Assembly (NCBI GenBank): GCA_943324575.2
Contig: CALPMD020000037.1
Coordinates: 1 to 8,753 of the forward strand
DNA length: 8,753 nt
Reading direction: 5' to 3'
Source of the DNA: Akkermansia muciniphila
GTDB lineage: Bacteria > Verrucomicrobiota > Verrucomicrobiia > Verrucomicrobiales > Akkermansiaceae
In this document: positions 1 to 6,561 of the stretch, one piece after another
Layout: each line of letters starts with the position of its first letter
How positions within the stretch are numbered: position 1 is the first letter of the stretch
Program-made: the position numbers and the translations under genes
The notes under the pieces: model-generated
What the model was told of the DNA's origin: nothing
The model's database searches: none
Seen by the model: the letters and a program-made list of their open reading frames with translations, nothing else

Positions 1-534
1 GCGACGGTTTCGGACGCGTATCACATGTTGTTAGATGGCGTGGCGCTGGACGATCCGGTCATCTATTGCGAGCACAAGTTTCTCTATCGCTGGCTGAAGG
101 CGAAGTCGATCAGCGACGACCGCCTACCGATCGGCCAAGCGCGGATCACCCGCCCCGGCAAACACGCGACGGTGGTGGCCTACAGTGCGATGGTCCACGA
201 AGCTGTGCGCGCGGCCGACCGACTCCAGCAGGACGGCTGGGAGATCGAAGTGGTCGACCTGCGCTCAGTAAAACCGCTGGACATGGATACGGTGCTCGCC
301 TCCGTCGCGCGAACGGGACGCCTCTTAGCCGTGGGTGAAGCGTTCCCCTGGGGCGGCGTCACGGCCGAGGTGATTGCGCGAGTGACGGAAGAAGGCTTCC
401 ACCTGCTCGACGCGCCGCCACAGCGCCTGAACGCCCGCGACACGCCGGTCCCTTATCACCCGAAACTCTGGGCTGCACATCGCCCGACGCCGGAATCGAT
501 CTGCGAGGCACTACGCAAACTCCTCTCTTTCTAG
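1..534 (+). CDS. 2-oxoacid dehydrogenase E1 component, beta subunit (3' part)
   Basis: This is the C-terminal part of the thiamine-diphosphate-dependent E1 of a pyruvate or branched-chain 2-oxoacid dehydrogenase complex, which decarboxylates the 2-oxoacid and passes the acyl group to lipoyl-E2. The frame is open from base 1, so the 5' end lies outside the window and 177 residues are visible. Residues 1-35 are the end of the pyrimidine-binding domain (DPVIYCEHKFLYR, a family signature). Residues from about 45 to 175 form the transketolase C-terminal domain, with VVDLRSVKPLDMDTV and the late motif RDTPVPYHPKL, matching the usual D-x-P-x-P-Y of E1 beta. The E2 gene follows after 18 bp, which supports the assignment. 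Pyruvate versus branched-chain specificity cannot be read from this fragment. It could also be the beta half of a fused E1 alpha-beta protein. Confidence 0.9.
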   Translation, partial: ATVSDAYHMLLDGVALDDPVIYCEHKFLYRWLKAKSISDDRLPIGQARITRPGKHATVVAYSAMVHEAVRAADRLQQDGWEIEVVDLRSVKPLDMDTVLASVARTGRLLAVGEAFPWGGVTAEVIARVTEEGFHLLDAPPQRLNARDTPVPYHPKLWAAHRPTPESICEALRKLLSF

Positions 535-552
535 TTTCAGCTTTTAGCCAAA

Positions 553-1788
553 ATGCCAACGGTACCCATTCTCATGCCCCAACTCGGCGAATCCATCGCT
601 GAAGCCACCATCATCCGTCTTGGAATCTCGGTGGGCGATTCGGTGCGCACCGACCAGGAAATCATCGAGGTCGAAACCAACAAGGCGGTCATGGGCGTGA
701 CCACACTCTGCGATGGCGTGGTATCGGAACTGAGGGCACAGGAAGGGATTTCCTACTCGGTCGGAACTCTGCTAGGATTGCTGAATGTAACGGATGAGGA
801 AATCGCCCGCACTGGCGTGGAGTCTTTGGAAGCGATTGAAGCCAAACGCGGCAGCAACCAATCCAGCCGCCCGGCGCAAGCGGAGGCAAACCTGCACTTC
901 GCGCTCGACGATGATGCCTATGAGGAGGCTCCCGCTGTGGTTCCCAGCGTCAAAGGTTTGCCTGTTCCGACCGGCGTGTTGGGTGCTCACTACATTTCCC
1001 CACGAATGCGGGCGCGGATGGACGATCTCGGAATCCGCGAGGCCGACATTTCCGCCATCGTCGGTACCGGAGCAGGTGGCCGCGTGACCGTGGAAGACCT
1101 CGAACGTTTTCTCGACTATCTCGATGAGTGGCCGAGCTCCCCTGCCTCGCCGATGCGCCTAGCGGTGGCGGATGCCATGCGCCGCAGCTGGACCCGCCCG
1201 CTGGCGACCGTGGGTCGACCCGTGCTTCTCGACCGCACCTTAGACCACCGCCGCGACCAGTCGCCAAAGCCGGGCCTGACCCTCTATCTGCTACGCGCGT
1301 TCGCGCTCGCTCTCGCCGAAAACCCGACGACAGCGGGCTATCTGATCGGCGACAAAGTGGTGCACCCGCGCTCGTTTGACATAGGCGTGGCCGTGCAGGT
1401 GGAAGATGGCGTGGTCGTTCCCGTCATGCGCAAGGTGGACCAGAAATCGCTGCGCGAACTCGTGGCGGAATACGACGATCTCGTCGACCGCGCGCGCCGC
1501 CGTCGACTGACCGAACAGGATTGCCGTGGTGGAATTGCCACAGTGACGAACTTCGGCACCTTCGGTCTCACCACGGGTACGCCGATTCCTTTACCCAACG
1601 AGACGCTCATCCTAGGCATCGGTGCTGGGGTCAAGAAGCCGGTTTGGAGCAAGCAGGTCGAAGCGTTCCTACCAGCCACCGAAGCGGATTTGTTACTCAC
1701 CTTCGACCACCGCGTGGTCGATGGTGGTGGTGCCGGAGTCCTGCTAAACCGCGTTTCGGCATTTCTCCAACAGCCAGAGAAACTCTAA
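553..1788 (+). CDS. Dihydrolipoamide acyltransferase (E2) of a 2-oxoacid dehydrogenase complex
   Basis: This is the E2 core subunit, which moves the acyl group from lipoamide to CoA (acetyl-CoA if the complex is pyruvate dehydrogenase). It is 411 residues long. An N-terminal lipoyl domain spans about 1-78, with the lipoyl-lysine motif ETNKAVM (K44). A linker of about 65 residues leads to a peripheral-subunit-binding domain at about 146-188 (YISPRMRARMDDLGI ... GTGAGGRVTVEDL), which holds E1 or E3. The catalytic domain at about 200-408 ends with the acyltransferase signature DHRVVDG, carrying catalytic H386 and D390. There is a single lipoyl domain. The ATG at 553 places the lipoyl domain directly at the N-terminus as expected; no Shine-Dalgarno sequence is visible. 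No E3 (lipoamide dehydrogenase) gene is seen in the window. Substrate specificity is unresolved, but the coupling to rex fits a pyruvate-type complex. Confidence 0.92.
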   Translation: MPTVPILMPQLGESIAEATIIRLGISVGDSVRTDQEIIEVETNKAVMGVTTLCDGVVSELRAQEGISYSVGTLLGLLNVTDEEIARTGVESLEAIEAKRGSNQSSRPAQAEANLHFALDDDAYEEAPAVVPSVKGLPVPTGVLGAHYISPRMRARMDDLGIREADISAIVGTGAGGRVTVEDLERFLDYLDEWPSSPASPMRLAVADAMRRSWTRPLATVGRPVLLDRTLDHRRDQSPKPGLTLYLLRAFALALAENPTTAGYLIGDKVVHPRSFDIGVAVQVEDGVVVPVMRKVDQKSLRELVAEYDDLVDRARRRRLTEQDCRGGIATVTNFGTFGLTTGTPIPLPNETLILGIGAGVKKPVWSKQVEAFLPATEADLLLTFDHRVVDGGGAGVLLNRVSAFLQQPEKL

Positions 1789-1807
1789 CCTCCCTCCCCA
1801 AACGGCC

Positions 1808-2446
1808 GTGGAAAACCCCGATAAAATCGGCAAAATCGACATCCCCAAAAAGGCGATCTATCGGCTATCCATCTATCACCGTTGCCTGCAAAAACTGCAT
1901 GACAACGGGGTTGCGACGGTCAGCTCCACCACCCTCGCCAAGGCGGCCGGGGTCAAGCCGTCCCAGCTGCGCAAGGACCTTGCCTACTTTGGCCAATTCG
2001 GCACGCGTGGACTGGGTTATCCGGTGGAGATTCTGTGCTCGACGATCTGGGAAACCCTCGGTCGCGAGCAACTCCAACCGGTCATCCTCGTCGGCGCGGG
2101 TAACCTCGGCTCGGCGCTACTTCGCTACCACGGGTTCGAAAAAGAGGGTTTCGAGGTGGTCGCTGCCTTTGATGCCAATCCCGATGCCGCTCGTTCACGC
2201 GGCGTCACCATTCCTGTTTTTTCCGAATCGGATGTGGAAAAGTTCATCACCGAACACTCTGTGAAATTGGCAATCCTCTGTGTGCCGGTGGAGTTCGCCC
2301 AGTCCGTGGTCAATCGACTCGTCGCCGCGGGCATTCAGGGCGTGCTCAACTTCTCGCCGATCGTACTTGAGGTCCCACCGAACGTCACCGTCAATAATGT
2401 CGATCTCGCGCTCGAGCTGGAGCACCTAAGCTACTTCATCCGCTGA
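1808..2446 (+). CDS. rex: Redox-sensing transcriptional repressor Rex
   Basis: Rex is a homodimeric cytoplasmic repressor that binds DNA when NADH is low and lets go when NADH rises, controlling respiration and fermentation genes. The 212-residue protein has the usual length. Residues 11-71 form the winged-helix DNA-binding domain: IPKKAIYRLSIYHRCLQKL, then SSTTLAKAAGVKPSQLRKDLAYFGQFGTRGLGY (38-71; RKDLAYFG is the family signature). Residues 91-200 form the Rossmann NAD(H) domain with GAGNLG at 96-101 and an acidic residue (D122) ending the second strand. A C-terminal helix (ELEHLSYF) follows, as in the domain-swapped dimers of the family. The start is GTG at 1808, since no in-frame ATG lies near the conserved N-terminus. 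It sits 19 bp after the E2 stop and 1 bp before the sigma factor gene. A matching Rex operator occurs at 6502-6531; none is seen in front of rex itself. Confidence 0.96.
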   Translation: MENPDKIGKIDIPKKAIYRLSIYHRCLQKLHDNGVATVSSTTLAKAAGVKPSQLRKDLAYFGQFGTRGLGYPVEILCSTIWETLGREQLQPVILVGAGNLGSALLRYHGFEKEGFEVVAAFDANPDAARSRGVTIPVFSESDVEKFITEHSVKLAILCVPVEFAQSVVNRLVAAGIQGVLNFSPIVLEVPPNVTVNNVDLALELEHLSYFIR

Positions 2447-2447
2447 T

Positions 2448-3050
2448 ATGTCGGGGGCTTCGGAAAATTTTCCTGAGGTGGCGATGGCCTCATCCGTTGA
2501 GCTAGCAAAGAAAGCTCTCCCCGCGGTCCAAGCCACCCGCCCGCCCAACCGGGAGAAGTTCATCATGCAGGCCGTGGCTGACTTTGAATCGCCTCTCATC
2601 GGCTATGCCATGTCGATCCTGCACGATCTCGACCTCGCACGCGACGTAGTCCAAGACACCTTCATCCGGCTTTGCCAACAGGATCTCATCACCGTGGAGG
2701 ATCGCCTCAAACCTTGGCTATTCACGGTCTGCCGCAATCGCTCGCTGGACTTGGTGCGCAAGGACCGGCGCTGTCAGTCTCTGGAAGATAGCCCGTGGCA
2801 AAAAGTCGCCGATTCTGGACTCCTGCCGGACGAGCAAGCTCAACAACAAGAGCAACAGACACGATTGATGAGTTACATGGATCGCCTTACCGCCAATCAA
2901 CGCGAAGTGATACTTCTCAAATTCCAACACGACCTCAGTTACCTTGAGATTCAGAAAATCACGGGCCTGACCTCCAGCAACATCGGATTCCTAATCCATA
3001 CGGGCCTCCGACGCTTGCGCGAGATTTTACCCGATGACTTGCGACTCTAA
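2448..3050 (+). CDS. ECF-type RNA polymerase sigma factor
   Basis: This is a group IV (extracytoplasmic function) sigma-70 factor of 200 residues that would direct RNA polymerase to a small regulon. Region 2 spans about 44-110, with DLARDVVQDTFIRLCQQ and LKPWLFTVCRNRSLDLVRKDRR, the core-binding and -10 recognition part. A Gln-rich linker (QAQQQEQQ, about 130-137) follows. Region 4 spans about 140-195, with LTANQREVILLKFQHDLSYLEI and the recognition helix TSSNIGFLIHTGLRRLREIL. The ATG at 2448 lies 1 bp after the rex stop. ATG 2484 (M13), preceded by GAGGTG, is an alternative start; ATG 2565 (M40) would cut off a helix that looks conserved. The next gene encodes its probable membrane anti-sigma partner. 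The signal it answers cannot be read from the sequence. Confidence 0.9.
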   Translation: MSGASENFPEVAMASSVELAKKALPAVQATRPPNREKFIMQAVADFESPLIGYAMSILHDLDLARDVVQDTFIRLCQQDLITVEDRLKPWLFTVCRNRSLDLVRKDRRCQSLEDSPWQKVADSGLLPDEQAQQQEQQTRLMSYMDRLTANQREVILLKFQHDLSYLEIQKITGLTSSNIGFLIHTGLRRLREILPDDLRL

Positions 3051-3070
3051 AACTCCGACCCGTATTTCTT

Positions 3071-4312
3071 ATGCCTCTCCAACCTGAAGATCCCCGCCTT
3101 ACCAACTATGTTCTAGGAGAACTGAGCGCGAACGAGGTGTCAGCCGTCGAACAAGAAGCCGCCTCCGATCCCTCGCTGCGACAAAAGATCCAGCAGCTAA
3201 AATCCATCCACCTCAACCTCCGCGAAAACCTGACGACCCCTGCGGAGAAACTACAACCCCGCCAGCGCGAGAATGTCCGCCGCAAGGCGCTCGCCACCCA
3301 CCGCACGCGGAAAGTGATCTCGCTTGCCGCGCTAAGAGAGAATTTGCAGGCGTGGATCATCCCAGCTTCCGCAGCGGCAGTTCTGGCAGTGACCACATTC
3401 CTACTCATGCGCATGCCTGCGGATGATTCGCCGACGAGCGCCCAAGGGACGGTAGTCCCAGATTCCGCATCGACAACCATCGCGAAAGCAACAATCACCC
3501 CTCAGCCGCCCGTCGCTCCTGAACCTATCCTTCCCAGCGTCGTGCAGCGCGGCACGATAACTCCGGCGGATTACCCAAGCCTCGATTTGCCGGTACAAAT
3601 CAAACCGTCGAGCCTCGAAGAAATCGCCAAATCGATCCGAGAAAACCGGCAACGTCCGCCACACGAGGCGGTCCACTTGGAAGAAATTTTCAACCATTTT
3701 TCATTTCGCCTCAATGGAGTGGTAGCAATCGCACGCGATGCGGTGAATGGTTGGCACCCGGACAATCGCGGCGACGGGACCGGTCAACACCTCGCTACGC
3801 TGAGCAGCGAAATGATCGCCTGTCCGTGGAAGCCTTCTGCTACGCTGCTCCTTGTTTCAATCCGCGGCGGCGCACGAAACGACTGCAACGCCAAACTCGC
3901 CTACCACCCAAATCCTGACAACGTCTCGCATTACCGCCTTCTCGGCTACACCCCCACCCAAGGACAGGTTATGGGCGCTCTGCCCACTTTGCTGCGAGCC
4001 AACTCTGCAACCACGGTGGCCATCGAGATCGAAACGATTAAGCCGGGCGGCGACCTCGGCACCCTCGACTGGACGACCAATGACACTGCGGCACCCTCGA
4101 TTTCACTTACCTATCGCCGCGATGCCGAGCCATCAGATGATGCCCGCTTCGCCGCCCTTGTCTGTACTTTCGCGCAGTGGCTTGCGGGAGAACTGCCCGA
4201 TGCAATCGATGCCGAGATTATTTCCGCACTCGCCCGCGAATCCACCAGCGCCGCCCTGCCGCCAGATCGTCGCGAATTTCTGGAACTGATCGACCAGTCC
4301 CTTCACTTGTAA
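3071..4312 (+). CDS. Membrane anti-sigma-like protein fused to a VWA-less YfbK-type C-terminus
   Basis: This 413-residue protein lies 20 bp after the sigma factor gene and is its likely regulator. Residues 1-60 resemble the anti-sigma N-terminus of such pairs (DPRLTNYVLGELSANEVSAVEQE, then helices), but the zinc-binding H-x3-C-x2-C is absent. A basic stretch (70-81) precedes one membrane helix at about 94-114, so the N-terminus should be cytoplasmic and the rest periplasmic. A Pro/Thr-rich linker (about 117-180) leads to SSLEEIAKSIRENRQRPP and EAVHLEEIFNHFSF (180-212), then CPWKPSATLLLVSIRGG (251-267), which match the N-terminal domain of YfbK-type von Willebrand proteins. Residues from about 274 (AKLAYHPNPDNVSHYRLLGY) to 411 match the domain that follows VWA in that family (DUF3520). 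The whole VWA domain, with its DxSxS metal site, is missing between them. The anti-sigma role is inferred from position and layout. Confidence 0.75.
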   Translation: MPLQPEDPRLTNYVLGELSANEVSAVEQEAASDPSLRQKIQQLKSIHLNLRENLTTPAEKLQPRQRENVRRKALATHRTRKVISLAALRENLQAWIIPASAAAVLAVTTFLLMRMPADDSPTSAQGTVVPDSASTTIAKATITPQPPVAPEPILPSVVQRGTITPADYPSLDLPVQIKPSSLEEIAKSIRENRQRPPHEAVHLEEIFNHFSFRLNGVVAIARDAVNGWHPDNRGDGTGQHLATLSSEMIACPWKPSATLLLVSIRGGARNDCNAKLAYHPNPDNVSHYRLLGYTPTQGQVMGALPTLLRANSATTVAIEIETIKPGGDLGTLDWTTNDTAAPSISLTYRRDAEPSDDARFAALVCTFAQWLAGELPDAIDAEIISALARESTSAALPPDRREFLELIDQSLHL

Positions 4313-4336
4313 ACGCTAGAAACGCCACCTCTCGGT

Positions 4337-4365
4337 TTGCGTTTGCCTATTGCCTATTGCATAGT
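4337..4365 (+). promoter_or_regulatory. Possible sigma-70 promoter for the YihY-family gene
   Basis: TTGCGT at 4337-4342 and CATAGT at 4360-4365 are separated by exactly 17 bp and lie about 30 bp upstream of the ATG at 4395. The hexamers match the consensus at only 3/6 and 4/6 positions, so this is a weak candidate. It is supported mainly by ideal spacing and by lying in the largest gap of the left half. Confidence 0.25.
4344..4360 (+). repeat. 7-bp tandem repeat TGCCTAT (2.4 copies)
   Basis: TGCCTAT occurs twice in direct tandem (4344-4350 and 4351-4357), followed by TGC as a partial third copy. It fills the spacer of the weak promoter candidate, so a change in copy number would alter its -35 to -10 distance. 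The array is very short and may be chance. Confidence 0.6.
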
Positions 4366-4394
4366 GGGCGAGTATCGCTCCAAGCTCAGACACG

Positions 4395-5282
4395 ATGTAT
4401 TCACTCTTACCGAAGATACTCCGATTCGCCAGACGCGTCCTGCGTGATTTCTTCCTGCGCAACCACGGTCTGCTTCTCACTTCGGCGGTCGCTTACAACA
4501 TGATGCTTTCGCTGATTCCTCTTTCGGCCGTTCTGATTGTGGTCGTCTCACACTTCGTCGACCCTCCGCAACTCTTGGCAACGATCACCGCAGAGGTTGC
4601 GCTCATTGCTCCCGGCTTTGCACCGACGCTCTCGGAGGTGCTGGTCGCCTTCCTTCACACGCGCCAGTTGATCGGCTGGCTGGGCGGACTATCACTCCTG
4701 ATCTTCAGTTCACTGGCTTTCCGGGTGATTGAGGATGCTTTCGCCATTATTTTCCACCGCCCACTCCCCTCCCTTAAGCGCAAATTCTGGGTTTCAGCGC
4801 TGATGCCCTATCTGTTCATCACCATCATCGCCGTAGGCCTAATCATTATTTCCATGATTAATGCGATCATAGATGCCCAGGGAGAAAAAATCTCCCATCT
4901 TCCGATGATCCACGGTCTGCTACACAATCACATGGGCGGGATCATTTACTTGGTCGGCGTGTTTAGCCTCGTACTACTTTTCACGCTTTTTTATAAAATC
5001 ATGCCAATGGCGATGGTTCCATTCAAGCGGGCACTGGCCGGCGGACTGACTGCTACCATCTTGTGGGAAATCGTTCGCCATATGCTCGTCGCTTATTACG
5101 CCAAGGTCTCGGTCGTGAATTTGATCTACGGCTCAATGGCAACGATCATCGTGGTTCTTCTAACCATGGAAGCCATCGCTTTGATTTTACTCTTGGGAGC
5201 ACAGGTTATCGCCGATCTCCAACACAGCGTCAACGAGGAGATCCCGTGGTATGAGTCCAAGGAGGATTCCGAAGCTTCTTGA
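4395..5282 (+). CDS. YihY/BrkB family inner-membrane protein
   Basis: This is a polytopic inner-membrane protein of 295 residues, the usual length of the YihY/BrkB (formerly 'RNase BN') family. The molecular function of the family is not settled. Hydrophobic segments lie at about 30-52, 93-118, 136-160, 181-202, 212-232 and 247-272, giving about six membrane helices. Family hallmarks are SAVAYNMMLSLIPL (30-43), FRVIEDAFAIIF (109-120), FYKIMPMAMVPFKRALAGGLTATILWEIVR (199-228) and VNLIYGSMATIIVVLLTMEAIALILLLGAQV (241-271). A short basic N-terminus (KILRFARRVLRDFFLR) and an acidic C-terminal tail (EEIPWYESKEDSE) flank the core. The ATG at 4395 puts the first helix in its usual place. It follows an 82-bp gap, so it may have its own promoter, and it ends 19 bp from the convergent reductase gene. 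Confidence 0.88.
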   Translation: MYSLLPKILRFARRVLRDFFLRNHGLLLTSAVAYNMMLSLIPLSAVLIVVVSHFVDPPQLLATITAEVALIAPGFAPTLSEVLVAFLHTRQLIGWLGGLSLLIFSSLAFRVIEDAFAIIFHRPLPSLKRKFWVSALMPYLFITIIAVGLIIISMINAIIDAQGEKISHLPMIHGLLHNHMGGIIYLVGVFSLVLLFTLFYKIMPMAMVPFKRALAGGLTATILWEIVRHMLVAYYAKVSVVNLIYGSMATIIVVLLTMEAIALILLLGAQVIADLQHSVNEEIPWYESKEDSEAS

Positions 5283-5301
5283 GCTGGGGAGAGGAACGAC
5301 C

Positions 5302-6420
5302 TCACCAAGCGTCGCCCAAACCATTGCGTTCTGCCAATTCCAGCAGGTCCTCGCGCATCGGCCACTCGTCGGGGCGCTCGCTGGTCGCGTGGCGTTTGCT
5401 GGCGCCCTTCAAGCTCATGCAACCGGTGTTGTCGCCAATCTGGCGGATCGATTCCACCTCCTCGGCGGTGAAGCGCAGGTCCGGCATTTTCCCAAACTCG
5501 CGGATCTTATCTTCGATCAGGCGCGCCCCATCTCCAGCTTCTTGGATGAAGGTCGGCACCACGCTCTCCACTGCGGGATGGCTGAGGTTCCAAATTGACG
5601 CAAATTGAATCAAACTCAGACCGTATTTCTCGGCGAGCGGCCGCATCCGGTCGGCCTTCTCCATGCCGTGCTGCACCCAGCCTTCGGGGCGGTAGGTGCG
5701 GTGATCACCTGGCTTGAAGACGTGGTCTGCGCCGCCCAGATCGTCGTGAAAAACCCCGCCGTAATCCACCACCCGCGTCATCACCTTGACCCCGTGCTGT
5801 TCGCAAATCGGCAATGTCAGACCCACCGGCCACGGCTCCAGCGGATTCAAAATCAACATCGACCAGTCGATCCACTCGCCAAAACGCTCCAAGCAACCGA
5901 CCAGATCTAGCGAAAACCCGTTCGCTGGACCCGGCGCGATACCGAGCAGGCGCGTCAGCCCTTGCTCCCTCGCGCCCTGCAACGCCTGCCATAGCGGCTC
6001 GCTGGTGTATCCAAGCTCGTCCGGATTGTGGAGCATCAGCAGGTCGAAGTGATCCGTGCCACAGCGTTCCAATTCCTTGCTGCACGCCATCTGGATGAAG
6101 TCCGCGTAGCCCGACGGTCCACGCAGCTCGGGATCGGTGAAGCGCGGATAACCGCGACTGCCTTGGCGCTGGCCCTCATAAAAGTCATGACCGATCATCC
6201 CCACCAGACTGTAGCTGCTGCGCTCGACCCCCTTGAGGGCGCGGCCCAACAGCTCATCCGCCTTGCCATTGCCGTATACGTCCGAGGTGACAAAAGTCCG
6301 AACTCCTGAGTCATAAGCTGTCTCGATGCAGCCGATGAAACGCTCTTCTGATAAGGTTTCACCAAAGTGCATGAAGCGTCCACCGCTCCAAGTTCCGTAT
6401 GCCGTCGTTGTTGGATCCAT
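5302..6420 (-). CDS. Aldo/keto reductase-fold protein with an altered catalytic tetrad
   Basis: This 372-residue protein of the aldo/keto reductase (TIM barrel) superfamily lies on the - strand. Family features are GTWSGGRFMHFGETLSEE (9-26), the barrel segment GVRTFVTSDVYGNGKADELLGRAL (39-62), HFDLLMLHNPDELGY (124-138), LGIAPGPANG (159-168) and a late segment RQIGDNTGCMSLKG, typical of a longer subfamily. Against the canonical Asp-Tyr-Lys-His tetrad, Tyr (Y49) and His (H131) are present, but the Asp position (FDTA) reads V44 (FVTS) and the Lys position (TKxG) reads M75 (GMIG). An NADPH-dependent reductase activity is therefore doubtful. The start is fixed: an in-frame TGA lies five codons upstream (6436-6438) with no other start codon between, so the usual N-terminal beta-hairpin is absent. 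The substrate is unknown. The gene is convergent to the YihY-family gene and divergent from nuoG. Confidence 0.85.
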   Translation of the reverse strand: MDPTTTAYGTWSGGRFMHFGETLSEERFIGCIETAYDSGVRTFVTSDVYGNGKADELLGRALKGVERSSYSLVGMIGHDFYEGQRQGSRGYPRFTDPELRGPSGYADFIQMACSKELERCGTDHFDLLMLHNPDELGYTSEPLWQALQGAREQGLTRLLGIAPGPANGFSLDLVGCLERFGEWIDWSMLILNPLEPWPVGLTLPICEQHGVKVMTRVVDYGGVFHDDLGGADHVFKPGDHRTYRPEGWVQHGMEKADRMRPLAEKYGLSLIQFASIWNLSHPAVESVVPTFIQEAGDGARLIEDKIREFGKMPDLRFTAEEVESIRQIGDNTGCMSLKGASKRHATSERPDEWPMREDLLELAERNGLGDAW

Positions 6421-6442
6421 ATTGAAAAATTGATGTCAGAGC

Positions 6443-6471
6443 TCTGTAAGCTGGCCATGCCGATGGGTCAA
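6443..6471 (-). promoter_or_regulatory. Candidate sigma-70 promoter for the aldo/keto reductase gene
   Basis: Read on the - strand, TTGACC (6466-6471, 5/6 match to the -35 consensus) and TACAGA (6443-6448, 3/6) are separated by exactly 17 bp. Transcription would begin about 15 bases before the ATG at 6420. The Rex operator lies about 30 bp upstream of the -35. Confidence 0.35.
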
Positions 6472-6491
6472 CCCCAAGCCTCGCGAGAAGA

Positions 6492-6501
6492 GGAGATCTC
6501 C
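6492..6501. other. 10-bp perfect palindrome next to the Rex operator
   Basis: GGAGATCTCC is a perfect palindrome that abuts the Rex inverted repeat starting at 6502. It could be a binding site for a second dimeric regulator, or chance. Confidence 0.3.
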
Positions 6502-6531
6502 CGTACTTTGTGAAACTTTTCACAAAGTACG
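6502..6531. promoter_or_regulatory. Rex operator (ROP site)
   Basis: This is a perfect inverted repeat with 14-bp arms (6502-6515 and 6518-6531) around a 2-base centre (CT). Its core, TTGTGAA (6508-6514), N4, TTCACAA (6519-6525), is the known consensus bound by Rex repressors of Firmicutes, Actinobacteria and Thermus. The rex gene at 1808-2446 supplies the matching regulator. The site lies between the divergent reductase and nuoG genes, about 88 bp upstream of the nuoG ATG and just before a possible -35 box. Regulation of nuo genes by Rex is established in Streptomyces; its use here is inferred. There is no T-run, and the site lies outside any gene end, so a terminator is unlikely. Confidence 0.88.
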
Positions 6532-6532
6532 C

Positions 6533-6561
6533 TTGCGGGAATGGGTTCGGATAGACATATT
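6533..6561 (+). promoter_or_regulatory. Candidate sigma-70 promoter for nuoG-nuoH
   Basis: TTGCGG (6533-6538, 3/6) and CATATT (6556-6561, 4/6) are separated by 17 bp. The -35 begins 2 bp after the Rex inverted repeat, so a bound Rex dimer would sit against or over RNA polymerase. The predicted leader to ATG 6619 is about 50 bases. The hexamers are weak; placement is the main support. Confidence 0.3.

Larger units (their letters stand above)
4313..4394. other. Intergenic region between the anti-sigma-like gene and the YihY-family gene
   Basis: This 82-bp gap holds a 7-bp tandem repeat (4344-4360), a weak promoter-like pair (4337-4365) and a 6-bp inverted repeat AAACGC/GCGTTT (4320-4325 and 4339-4344) with a 13-base loop and no T-run. 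No open reading frame or convincing terminator is visible. Confidence 0.6.

Noticed and set aside
1521..2264. A 247-codon + strand frame across the E2-rex junction
   Set aside because: It overlaps two well-identified genes in another frame and its product is Ser/Arg/Pro-rich with no recognisable motif.
4320..4344. Inverted repeat AAACGC/GCGTTT as a terminator after the anti-sigma-like gene
   Set aside because: The stem is only 6 bp with a 13-base loop and no T-run follows.
5283..5301. Bidirectional terminator between the convergent YihY-family and reductase genes
   Set aside because: The 19-bp gap holds no hairpin or T-run. The GAAGCTTC palindrome at 5271-5278 is within coding sequence and too short.
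5251..6309. Several + strand open frames of 60-115 codons across the reductase gene
   Set aside because: All are antisense shadows of the - strand reductase gene, which has clear family motifs along its length.
6502..6531. Reading the strong inverted repeat as a rho-independent terminator
   Set aside because: The stem is AT-rich, the centre is 2 bases, no T-run follows, and it lies between two divergent gene starts, where no transcript is expected to end. The match to the Rex consensus explains it better.
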